A stretch of DNA of 41,483 nucleotides from Amniculibacterium aquaticum (GTDB lineage Bacteria > Bacteroidota > Bacteroidia > Flavobacteriales > Weeksellaceae), in NCBI RefSeq assembly GCF_003852705.1, contig NZ_REFA01000020.1:1-41483 (forward strand). The letters are read 5' to 3'. The translations under genes and the position numbers were made by a program. Below are positions 1 to 7,479 of this stretch, piece by piece. The notes beneath the pieces are model-generated. The model did no database searches and was not told the origin of the DNA. It was given only the letters and a program-made list of their open reading frames with translations. How positions within the stretch are numbered: the stretch's first letter is position 1; every line of letters starts with the position of its first letter.

Positions 1-2
1 TT

Positions 3-119
3 GAAAGGGTAATAAATATTTTAAACAACAGACCACGAAAAAGATTTGGTTTTAAAACGCCCAATGAAATTTTCGCTCAAAAATTGAATGAAAACTGTGA
101 TGTTGCATTTATAACTTGA
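3..119 (+). CDS. IS30-family transposase, C-terminal end only (cut by window edge)
   Basis: The frame is open from the left edge and ends at TGA 117-119, giving the last 38 residues of a protein. It contains INILNNRPRKRFGFKTPNE, a stretch typical of the C-terminus of IS30-family DDE transposases (LNNRPRKRLGFKTP...). The catalytic core lies outside the window. The insertion sequence end must lie just downstream, but I could not place its terminal inverted repeat. Too little is visible to tell whether the element is intact. Confidence 0.75.
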   Translation, partial: ERVINILNNRPRKRFGFKTPNEIFAQKLNENCDVAFIT

Positions 120-335
120 ATCCACCAGGTAATAATTTCTCTTTTTTCTCTTTTTTTAACTAAGTATAAAAATTAAGACACACGCTAAGATTAAATAATA
201 GCAAGTATCAAATTAAATTCTGCATCTAAAACAGAGACAGCAGATAACAAGCAGTTTGGCGCAATGCGGGAAGAAGTTCCAATAAAAAAAATTTATACAT
301 TTATTTGCCATTGCTTTTTTATTTCACTATTTTTC

Positions 336-700
336 TTAATTCAGTTGTTTAGTGAGAGAAAATAGAAAAAGTATAATCATTGTTCTTGACAAATAGTCCA
401 ACCCGTACCTGAAGATGCTTACAGTTCTGCTTCCGTGTTTTTTAATTTTGATCGGTTTAATGCTGCTATCAATGTAATTCCCAATCTTATAACACCAAAC
501 AAATGCTATAATTACCAAAAGAATTAGTCTTTCAAATCTATCTAAATGAGTGACATAAGTATCTTCTAAATTAAAACCGCTTGATTTCAATCCTCGGAAA
601 AGTGTTTCAATTTGTTCATGTTTTTTATTGTTTTTTCAGAGGTATTTACGAATACTTTGCATTTGCCATCTTTTTTGATATGTTTTTAATGAACAGACTC
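336..700 (-). pseudogene. Decayed IS4-type transposase, C-terminal remnant
   Basis: On the minus strand one frame reads TYQKRWQ near 660-680, then a TGA stop at 636-638, then QIETLFRGLKSSGFNLEDT and IAFVWCYKIG, ending near 336. YQKRWQ-IETLFRALKSSGFNxEDTHxT is the conserved C-terminal block of a group of IS4-family DDE transposases; the Glu of IETLFR is the catalytic E. Here about 16 extra codons, including the stop, separate Q from IETLFR, and the N-terminal two thirds are missing. The 84-codon open part (336-590) is therefore a remnant and not an independent gene. The fragment lies between the IS30 end and metG. Confidence 0.7.
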
Positions 701-741
701 TAAAAAAAGTACCGTTTACAATGGATTTTAATTAGAAATTG

Positions 742-757
742 GAAAGAATATTCTTTC
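742..757. promoter_or_regulatory. 16-bp perfect palindrome upstream of metG
   Basis: GAAAGAATATTCTTTC is its own reverse complement and ends 9 bases before the -7 box of metG. The position, across the spacer and -33 area, is where a dimeric regulator would bind. No regulator can be named from the sequence. Confidence 0.4.
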
Positions 758-766
758 GTTTTGAAG

Positions 767-774
767 TATATTTG
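767..774 (+). promoter_or_regulatory. metG promoter -7 box
   Basis: TATATTTG matches the Bacteroidota -7 consensus TAnnTTTG and lies 17 bases before the metG ATG. No good -33 TTG stands at the usual 17-20 base distance; the nearest upstream TTG (739-741) is 25 bases away. Confidence 0.55.
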
Positions 775-791
775 CAAAAATTATTTAGAAA

Positions 792-2825
792 ATGTCGAAG
801 AAAAAACTGATTACAGCGGCACTTCCTTATGCCAATGGGCCGGTACATATTGGGCATCTTGCAGGAGTGTACATTCCGGCAGATGTTTTTGCCCGTTTCC
901 AAAGAAGATTGGGAAATGATGTTGCTTTTATCTGTGGAAGTGACGAGCACGGTATTCCGATTACCATTCGTGCAAAGAAAGAAGGCGTAACCCCACAGGA
1001 TATTGTTGATAAATACCATGAAATCATCAAAAAATCGTTCTCGGATTTGGGAATTTCTTTTGATGAATACTCCAGAACGACCTCTAAAAACCACCACGAA
1101 GTAAGTCAGGATTTCTTCAAAACATTATACGAAAAAGGAAAATTCACCGAAGAAGTTTCTGAACAATATTATGACGAACAAGCCGGAGAATTTTTGGCAG
1201 ACCGTTACATTGTTGGGACTTGCCCAAGTTGTGGAAACGATGGTGCCTACGGAGACCAATGCGAAAAATGCGGTTCTACCCTATCCCCAACCGAACTCAT
1301 CAATCCAAAATCTGCTTTGAGCGGAAATATTCCTGTCCTGAAAGAAACCAAAAACTGGTATCTTCCACTGGATCAATATGAAAATTTCTTGAACGAATGG
1401 ATCATTGAAGGCCATAAAGACGATTGGAAAACCAATGTTTATGGTCAGGTAAAATCCTGGTTAAATGATGGTTTGAAACCAAGAGCCATGACCAGAGACC
1501 TAAACTGGGGAGTTCCTGTCCCACTTCCAAATGCCGAGGGCAAGGTAATGTATGTTTGGTTTGATGCTCCCATCGGCTACATTTCTTTCACCAAAGAATG
1601 GGCTGAGAAAAACGGTAAAAATTGGAAAGACTATTGGCAAAGCGAAAGCTCGGACTTGGTGCATTTTATTGGAAAAGACAACATCGTATTCCATTGCATC
1701 ATTTTCCCGGCAATGATGAAGGCTCATGGCGATTATATTATGCCTGCCAATGTCCCTGCATTTGAGTTTTTGAACCTTGAAAACGATAAAATTTCCACTT
1801 CCAGAAACTGGGCAGTTTGGGCACACGAATATGTAGAAGATTTCCCTGGGCAGCAAGATGTTCTGAGGTATGCACTTCTTTCATCGGCACCAGAAACCAA
1901 AGACAATAATTTTACTTGGAAAGATTTCCAGACCAAGAACAATTCAGAATTGGTGGGTATTTTCGGTAACTTCATCAACAGAGTTGCTGTATTGATGCAC
2001 AAATACTACAACGGTGTTATTCCGCAAGAAACGGCTACCCATGAAGAGCTTTCGGAAATTACCAAAGCCGCCAAAGAAATTCATGAATATTTGGAAAAAT
2101 ACGAATTCCGAAATGCTCTAAGTGCTTTGATGAATTTGGCGAGACACGGCAACCAATACCTGCAAACGGAAGAGCCTTGGAAAACCATTAAAGATCAGCC
2201 TGAAAAAGCGGCGCATGCATTATTTGTATCGGCGCAAATCGCTGTAGCTTTGGGACAACTTTGCGAACCGTTTATGCCGTTCAGTTCCGATAAACTGCTA
2301 AAAATGTTCAACATAGATCGTCAAGATTGGAAAAACTTGGAAGAACCCAATATCCTGATCGAACCGGGACATCAAATAAATGAAGCTTCGCTGTTGTTCG
2401 GTAAAATTGAAGATGATGTGATTGATGCTCAGATCCAAAAATTAGAAAATACCAAAGCCAATAATAAAAAAACCAACCCTAACGCCAACCCTATGAAAGA
2501 CGAAATTCAGTTTGATGATTTTACAAAAATAGACCTAAGAACAGCCACCATTTTGGAAGCTGAAAAAGTTGAAAAAGCAGACAAACTATTAAAATTAAAA
2601 GTAGATACTGGTGTCGATGTAAGAACTGTGGTTTCTGGCATTGCCGAAAGTTTTACCCCGGAAGAGGTTGTTGGCAAACAAGTGATGATCTTATTGAACT
2701 TGGCACCGAGAAAGATCCGAGGTATTGAATCTCAAGGAATGTTGCTATTGACAACAAAATCCGACGGAAAATTATCTTTCGTTACTCCTGATGAAAAAGT
2801 AGAAAACGGTATTGAAATAGGGTAA
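792..2825 (+). CDS. metG: Methionyl-tRNA synthetase
   Basis: Class I aminoacyl-tRNA synthetase that charges tRNA-Met in the cytoplasm. The HIGH signature is at residues 19-22 and the KMSKS loop is KISTS at 333-337, a usual form for MetG. A single zinc knuckle has Cys144, Cys147, Cys157 and Cys160. After a low-complexity linker rich in Asn and Lys (about 555-565), the last 100 residues form a Trbp111/EMAP-type tRNA-binding domain ([20 protein letters not shown]), which dimerises MetG. The 677-residue length is normal for the two-domain form. The ATG follows a TAnnTTTG box by 17 bases, with no Shine-Dalgarno sequence, as is usual in this phylum. The gene is monocistronic; a strong terminator follows after a MITE-like insertion. 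Confidence 0.97.
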   Translation: MSKKKLITAALPYANGPVHIGHLAGVYIPADVFARFQRRLGNDVAFICGSDEHGIPITIRAKKEGVTPQDIVDKYHEIIKKSFSDLGISFDEYSRTTSKNHHEVSQDFFKTLYEKGKFTEEVSEQYYDEQAGEFLADRYIVGTCPSCGNDGAYGDQCEKCGSTLSPTELINPKSALSGNIPVLKETKNWYLPLDQYENFLNEWIIEGHKDDWKTNVYGQVKSWLNDGLKPRAMTRDLNWGVPVPLPNAEGKVMYVWFDAPIGYISFTKEWAEKNGKNWKDYWQSESSDLVHFIGKDNIVFHCIIFPAMMKAHGDYIMPANVPAFEFLNLENDKISTSRNWAVWAHEYVEDFPGQQDVLRYALLSSAPETKDNNFTWKDFQTKNNSELVGIFGNFINRVAVLMHKYYNGVIPQETATHEELSEITKAAKEIHEYLEKYEFRNALSALMNLARHGNQYLQTEEPWKTIKDQPEKAAHALFVSAQIAVALGQLCEPFMPFSSDKLLKMFNIDRQDWKNLEEPNILIEPGHQINEASLLFGKIEDDVIDAQIQKLENTKANNKKTNPNANPMKDEIQFDDFTKIDLRTATILEAEKVEKADKLLKLKVDTGVDVRTVVSGIAESFTPEEVVGKQVMILLNLAPRKIRGIESQGMLLLTTKSDGKLSFVTPDEKVENGIEIG

Positions 2826-2856
2826 AATTTACTTAAAACTTAACCTTATATTCTTA

Positions 2857-3047
2857 GAGCCTTTTTAAAATTTTACCGAAATAATAATTCGACTATTTCT
2901 AATCTTTCTTATCTGCTTTTTTGTATTCTATTTAGCGTATTTTGCATTTTAAATTTTTGTTTTAGCTCGCTAAAACTTCAATTTTAAAACCCAAAATCCA
3001 TCTAAATATCGATACAAAAAATCTAGATATAAAATTTAAACAGGCTC
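2857..3047. mobile_element. MITE-like non-coding element with terminal inverted repeats
   Basis: The left end reads GAGCCTTTTTAAAATTTTA and the right end, reverse-complemented, GAGCCTGTTTAAATTTTA, giving imperfect terminal inverted repeats of about 19 bp. TTA stands directly outside both ends (2854-2856 and 3048-3050), consistent with a 3-bp target duplication. The 191-bp interior has no coding frame of note. It sits in the 3' UTR of metG, before its terminator. The parent transposon is not in the window and I cannot assign a family. Confidence 0.55.
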
Positions 3048-3055
3048 TTAACATA

Positions 3056-3099
3056 AACAAAAAAAGATTTCGAAAAGTGATTCGAAATCTTTTTTTGTT
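3056..3099. terminator. Bidirectional intrinsic terminator between metG and the pseudouridine synthase gene
   Basis: A perfect 18-bp inverted repeat (3056-3073 against 3082-3099, loop of 8) has A7 on one side and T7 on the other, so it can stop transcription from both strands. It is the terminator of metG. The next 190 bases (3100-3292) hold nothing I can identify. Confidence 0.9.
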
Positions 3100-3292
3100 G
3101 GATCAAATTTCTGAATATAACGGATCAAGATCAAAAGTTGGGGGACTAAGCAAAAATTTGGGCTAGTCTGAATAGAAAAAAGGCTTTATCAGTCACCACT
3201 CTTAAATACACTGAATATCAGTTATATATAATAATCCACCTGTCTTTTTTTACTTAATTTTAGGAATAATTAACATTAAAAAGTTCAAGGTA

Positions 3293-3322
3293 TAAAAAAG
3301 GAGCTCCACGAACGAAGCTCCT
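3293..3322 (-). terminator. Terminator of the pseudouridine synthase gene
   Basis: On the minus strand AGGAGCT and AGCTCCT (3299-3305 and 3316-3322) form a 7-bp stem followed by a run of six T. It lies 25 bases past the stop codon of the gene ending at 3348. Confidence 0.75.
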
Positions 3323-3347
3323 AAAATTTCATTTTTAAATCCTAAAA

Positions 3348-4568
3348 TTATAACATTCTTAGGTTGTTGACTTCTAGCTCATCTAGAATTCTCCAATGTC
3401 CTCTTTTGATGTTCTTTTTGGTTAGTCCAGCAAACATCACTCGGTCTAGAGCTTCTACTTCGTAACCCAATCTTTGGAAGATACGACGAATAACGCGGTT
3501 CCATCCGATATGGATTTCTACACCAACCTCATTTTTAGGTTTTCCTTCGATGAAGGAGATTTTATCTACCGTTGCCACACCTTCTTCCAAACGGATGCCG
3601 TCGATGATCGCTTGCATATCGTCTGAAGATAATTTTTTATCCAAAGTTACATGGTAAATTTTCTTCATTTCGAATGAAGGATGGGTTAATTTTTTAGTCA
3701 AATGCCCATCGTTGGTCAACAAAATTACCCCTGTTGTAGAGCGGTCCAATCGACCCACCGGGAACAAACGATACGGCGATGCATTGGCGACCAAATCCAT
3801 TACGGTTTTTCTGGCTTTGTCGTCTTTGGTTGTAGAAATGTAGCCTTTCGGTTTGTTAAGAAGGACATAAACCGATTTTTCCGGGCTGATGTTTTGTCCA
3901 TCGAAAACGACTTTATCGTTCTTTTGAACTTGATGTCCCATTTCGGTAATCACTTCACCGTTTACCAAAACCAAACCTTGTTTGATGAGTTCATCAGCCT
4001 CTCTTCTGCTGCAAATACCGGCATTTGCCAAATATTTGTTTAGGCGGATGGTATCTTTATGGATGTCTTTTTCAATTTTTTGGAGTTTTCTTTTTTGGAC
4101 AAAATTTTTGGTTCTGTCCTCGTCATTTCCAAATTTATTGTACGGTTTTTTATTTCCGTATTTTAGATCTCCTTTTTCGTATTTGTCTCGGCTATCAAAG
4201 GATCTTCCACCTCCTCTAGAATTGCCGAAACCACCTGGTTTTTTGTAGGAATTGTTACCATCAAAGGATCTTTCACCTCCTCTGGTATTTCCAAAACTTG
4301 GTTTTTTGTAAGAGCTACTATCAGAATTTCTGTCGCTTCTGTCGTAACCCTCACGGCCTTCAAAAGATCTACCGCCACCTCTGGAGTTTCCAAAGTTGCT
4401 TGATTTGTTGTACGAACCTCTTTCGGAGTCGCCTCCTCTTTTGTCGTAACTTTTTGGTCCATCAAAGGAACGACCTGTTTTTTTGGAAGGAAACGAGTTT
4501 CCAGATCCTGAATTGGACTGTATTCTCGGTCTTTTTGGTCTACCTGATGAATTTCTGTCTTCGCTCAT
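3348..4568 (-). CDS. 23S rRNA pseudouridine synthase (RsuA/RluB/E/F family) with RGG-rich N-terminal tail
   Basis: Converts a uridine in ribosomal RNA to pseudouridine. An S4 RNA-binding domain (IRLNKYLANAGICSRREADE) is followed by the catalytic domain with GRLDRSTTGVILLTNDG, whose Asp is the nucleophile. The first 150 or so residues are low complexity: repeated units such as SRGGGRSFEGR, TRGGERSFDGN and SRGGGRSFDSR, mixed with Lys, Asn and Tyr, resemble RGG boxes and probably bind RNA. RluB-type enzymes of Bacteroidota often carry such tails; most other family members are about 250 residues. I start at ATG 4568 (406 residues) because the only longer start, TTG 4589, lies inside the -7 box. 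It is divergent from aroB. The exact rRNA target cannot be told. Confidence 0.9.
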   Translation of the reverse strand: MSEDRNSSGRPKRPRIQSNSGSGNSFPSKKTGRSFDGPKSYDKRGGDSERGSYNKSSNFGNSRGGGRSFEGREGYDRSDRNSDSSSYKKPSFGNTRGGERSFDGNNSYKKPGGFGNSRGGGRSFDSRDKYEKGDLKYGNKKPYNKFGNDEDRTKNFVQKRKLQKIEKDIHKDTIRLNKYLANAGICSRREADELIKQGLVLVNGEVITEMGHQVQKNDKVVFDGQNISPEKSVYVLLNKPKGYISTTKDDKARKTVMDLVANASPYRLFPVGRLDRSTTGVILLTNDGHLTKKLTHPSFEMKKIYHVTLDKKLSSDDMQAIIDGIRLEEGVATVDKISFIEGKPKNEVGVEIHIGWNRVIRRIFQRLGYEVEALDRVMFAGLTKKNIKRGHWRILDELEVNNLRML

Positions 4569-4586
4569 TAGTATGAAAAATTTTTG

Positions 4587-4594
4587 CAAAGATA
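4587..4594 (-). promoter_or_regulatory. -7 box of the pseudouridine synthase gene
   Basis: On the minus strand TATCTTTG, 18 bases before ATG 4568. It overlaps the TTG at 4589, which rules out that upstream start. No clear -33 element. Confidence 0.65.
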
Positions 4595-4630
4595 GTTATT
4601 TTAATTGCCATTTAAAGAATGGAAGTTTCA

Positions 4631-4658
4631 TTGTTTTTTCGAATAAATCCTACATTTG
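4631..4658 (+). promoter_or_regulatory. aroB promoter
   Basis: TTG at 4631-4633, a 17-base spacer and TACATTTG at 4651-4658 match the Bacteroidota TTG/TAnnTTTG promoter. It supports the start at ATG 4672 and excludes the longer open frame that begins at 4483, inside the divergent gene. Confidence 0.75.
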
Positions 4659-4671
4659 CAAAAAATGTTCT

Positions 4672-5712
4672 ATGATTTCAGTTTTGGATAGCGATTTCAC
4701 TTCGCTCAACGAATTTATTTCTGCAGTTTCTTTTTCAAAAGTTTTCATTCTTTGTGATGAAAATACACACGAATATTGCTTGCCAACCCTTTTGGGAAAT
4801 TTAGAAATCGATATTCCTTTTGAGATCATTGAAATAGAACCGGGTGAAGACCTAAAAACCATAGAAACGGCCGTACAACTTTGGGAAATCCTTACCGAAT
4901 TTCAAGCGGATAAAAAGGCATTGCTCATCAATTTGGGTGGCGGCGTTATTACCGATTTGGGTGGTTTTGTGGCTTCAACCTATAAAAGAGGCATTTCGTT
5001 TGTCAATATTCCAACCTCATTGTTGGGAATGTGTGATGCCGCCATTGGCGGGAAAACGGGTATTGATCATGGTTTTCTAAAGAATATTGTAGGTACTTTT
5101 TGTCAACCCGAAAAAATATTTCTTTACAGTCCTTTTCTGAAATCCTTACCCATTGATGAACTGAAAAGTGGTTTTGCAGAGATGTTGAAACACGGCTTAA
5201 TCGCTGATAAAATCCATTGGGAAGCATTGATCCATACGGACATCAACAGTATTGAAAACCTTTATCCATTGGTGTTGGAATCCATGAAAATAAAAGAATC
5301 GGTTGTAAACCAAGATTTTAAAGAACAAAATGTTCGAAAAAATCTGAATTTCGGACACACGGTAGGACATGCTGTAGAAAGTTTATTTTTACATCAACAA
5401 AATCCCATAAAACACGGTGAAGCTGTTGTTATTGGGATGATTGTGGAAACCAGGCTTTCTTTTCTTGAAGGTTTGATCGATGAGGAATGTTCTGAAAAGA
5501 TCATCCTGAATTTACAAAAACTGTATCCGTATATTTCAATTAATGATTTTGATAATAAAACGCTCATTTCCTTGATGATGAACGATAAAAAAAATGAAAA
5601 TTCCAAAATTAATTTTTCTTTGATTGAGGAGATTGGTAAAGGAAAGTACAATGTACAATGCCGCTTGAACTCTATTGAAGAAGCACTCAATTATTATAAA
5701 AATCTAGAATAA
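4672..5712 (+). CDS. aroB: 3-dehydroquinate synthase
   Basis: Second step of the shikimate pathway: DAHP to 3-dehydroquinate, NAD- and metal-dependent, cytoplasmic. The NAD-binding loop GGGVITDLGGFVASTYKRG, the substrate block PTSLLGMCDAAIGGKTGID, the motif LKSGFAEMLKHGLI with its metal-ligand Glu, and the metal-binding NFGHTVGHAVES are all present. The 346-residue length is normal. The frame is open upstream to 4483, but that part overlaps the divergent gene and lies before the promoter, so ATG 4672 is chosen. No other aromatic genes are nearby. The next gene is 188 bases downstream; 5713-5900 is AT-rich with no clear terminator. Confidence 0.96.
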   Translation: MISVLDSDFTSLNEFISAVSFSKVFILCDENTHEYCLPTLLGNLEIDIPFEIIEIEPGEDLKTIETAVQLWEILTEFQADKKALLINLGGGVITDLGGFVASTYKRGISFVNIPTSLLGMCDAAIGGKTGIDHGFLKNIVGTFCQPEKIFLYSPFLKSLPIDELKSGFAEMLKHGLIADKIHWEALIHTDINSIENLYPLVLESMKIKESVVNQDFKEQNVRKNLNFGHTVGHAVESLFLHQQNPIKHGEAVVIGMIVETRLSFLEGLIDEECSEKIILNLQKLYPYISINDFDNKTLISLMMNDKKNENSKINFSLIEEIGKGKYNVQCRLNSIEEALNYYKNLE

Positions 5713-5900
5713 AAATCTAGAATAAACATCTTTATTAAAAGTTAAAAATAAAGTTCATTTTAATTCTAACCATTAATTTTAATTTCGATTCAATACTGTT
5801 TTCATTAAAAAAATAAATTAATAATTGATTTTCATTTTATATTTTTTGTAATTTAGTTTTCGAAAAATAAATTTATTCTTAAACTAAAAAACTAAAAATT

Positions 5901-7409
5901 ATGAGCAGACATGGAATGATGTATCAGGATATAGTTCCTTATACTTCTCGTTATTACGACAAAGGGAAATTTGGTCGAATGTTTTCCTCTTTACCACCTT
6001 TTGCACCGGACAACAAAAAAGTGAGAGATGCACTAAAAGACATGGGTAAAAAAGGGGGAATTATGGATGCCAAAGACGATCTGACCCAAGATCCAAAATT
6101 TCTAATTACCGATCCAAATTTGCAAATTAAAAATCCCAATTCGCCCATTATGGGAGCTGGGATGACATTCTTGGGACAATTTATCGACCACGACATCACT
6201 TTCGACCCTACTTCAAGCTTAGAAAGGCAATCGGATCCTGAATGTGTGGAAAATTTTAGAACACCAAGTTTGGCATTGGACAACATTTACGGTTCTGGAC
6301 CTGGAGCCTCACCTCATTTGTACGATCAATCCGACGGACAAGGCATAAAAATGTTGCTAGAACCTTTGAATGTACAAGGTAAGGAAGGTATTGATAAATT
6401 TGATGTTCCAAGAAATTCACAATTAACAGCGTTGATAGGAGACCCGAGAAATGATGAAAACTTAATTGTCTCTCAATTGCAAGTATTGTTTCTAAGATTT
6501 CATAATATTTTGGTTGATGCTTTGCGTGTGAAATTCCCTTCTAAATCGCCCAGTGAAATATTTAATCAAGCTCAAGAATTGGTGAGATGGCATTATCAGT
6601 GGATTGTTTTACACGAATTTCTCCCATTGCTTTGCGGTGAAAATATGGTAAAAGATGTATTGGACAACGGTAGAAAATTCTACGGTTGGCACAACGAACC
6701 GTTTATCCCGGTTGAGTTTTCGGTGGCGGCATATCGTTTTGGTCATAGCCAAATTCGACCTTCGTATCGAGCCAATTTCGGAATCACCAATCAACCCTCT
6801 CCAACGTAATTTTTTGCAGATATTTTTGATTTTACCGTGAGTCCTACCCATCCGGATCCCAACGATCTTAGAGGAGGCAAAAGAGCTGCAAGAAGATTTA
6901 TCGATTGGCACACCTTTTTCAATTTGGGCGATGGCAGCATGAAAGCCAATAAATTAATCGATTCCAAACTCTCTACACCACTCTTTAATTTACCAGGATT
7001 CACAGACATCGATTCCTTGGCAAGTCGAAATCTGGTGAGAGGTCTAGCATTCAGTTTGCCTTCAGGTCAAAGGGTTGCTCATGCCATGCGAATAGAGCCT
7101 CTTGGAGCCGAACATTTTGATGAATTGAAACACTATAAACTCAATTTTGAAAACAGTACTCCATTGTGGTATTATATTTTGAAAGAAGCAGAAATACAAC
7201 AGATGGGTGTACATCTCGGTGAAGTTGGTGGTAGAATTGTTACCGAAGTACTTATAGGTTTGATGGAGGGAGACAATACTTCATTTTTATCCCAAAATCC
7301 GTTCTGGAAACCGACTTTACCATGTTGGGAAGCCTATAGAACCGGCAAGCATTTTACCATGGCCGATTTGGTTAGAATTGCAGAACATAAAATTGCTGTT
7401 AGTTTTTAA
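5901..7409 (+). pseudogene. Animal-type heme peroxidase interrupted by one in-frame stop codon
   Basis: Two open segments (5901-6809 and from 6810 to 7409) are in the same frame and together would give a 502-codon protein of the animal heme peroxidase family (An_peroxidase). The first has the distal block FLGQFIDHDITFDPTS, with distal His97 and the heme-contact Asp96, and the proximal block YRFGHSQIRPSY with proximal His282. A TAA at 6807-6809 (codon 303) follows QPSPT, and FADIFDFTVSP continues the family directly after it. No frameshift is needed. The GTG at 6837 is not a convincing start. There is no N-terminal signal peptide. Either a recent nonsense mutation or a sequencing error explains it. 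It is a lone gene with its own terminator. Confidence 0.85.
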
Positions 7410-7424
7410 CATTCAATCCAAAAT

Positions 7425-7461
7425 AAAAAAAACTTCAAACCGTCTGGTTTGAAGTTTTTTT
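7425..7461. terminator. Bidirectional terminator between the peroxidase gene and carB
   Basis: ACTTCAAACC pairs with GGTTTGAAGT around a GTCT loop, flanked by A8 and T7, so it works on both strands. It serves the peroxidase gene (plus) and carB, which ends at 7480 (minus). Confidence 0.9.
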
Positions 7462-7479
7462 ATGAATTAAAGTCATCAA

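Noticed and set aside
333-337. KISTS in place of KMSKS in MetG (residue numbers) as a possible inactivating change
   Set aside because: K(I/F/M)S(T/K)S variants are normal in methionyl-tRNA synthetases, and all other motifs are intact.
4163-4465. 100-codon minus-strand frame rich in Glu, Thr and Val inside the pseudouridine synthase gene
   Set aside because: It is a shadow of the RGG repeat region in another frame; repetitive DNA keeps alternative frames open.
4483-4671. A 63-residue N-terminal extension of AroB
   Set aside because: It lies antisense to the pseudouridine synthase gene and upstream of the aroB promoter; the shorter start gives the normal length.
6837-7409. A separate 190-codon gene starting at GTG after the first peroxidase segment
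   Set aside because: It is in the same frame as the upstream segment, continues the same family without a gap, and the GTG has no promoter. It is the second part of one interrupted gene.
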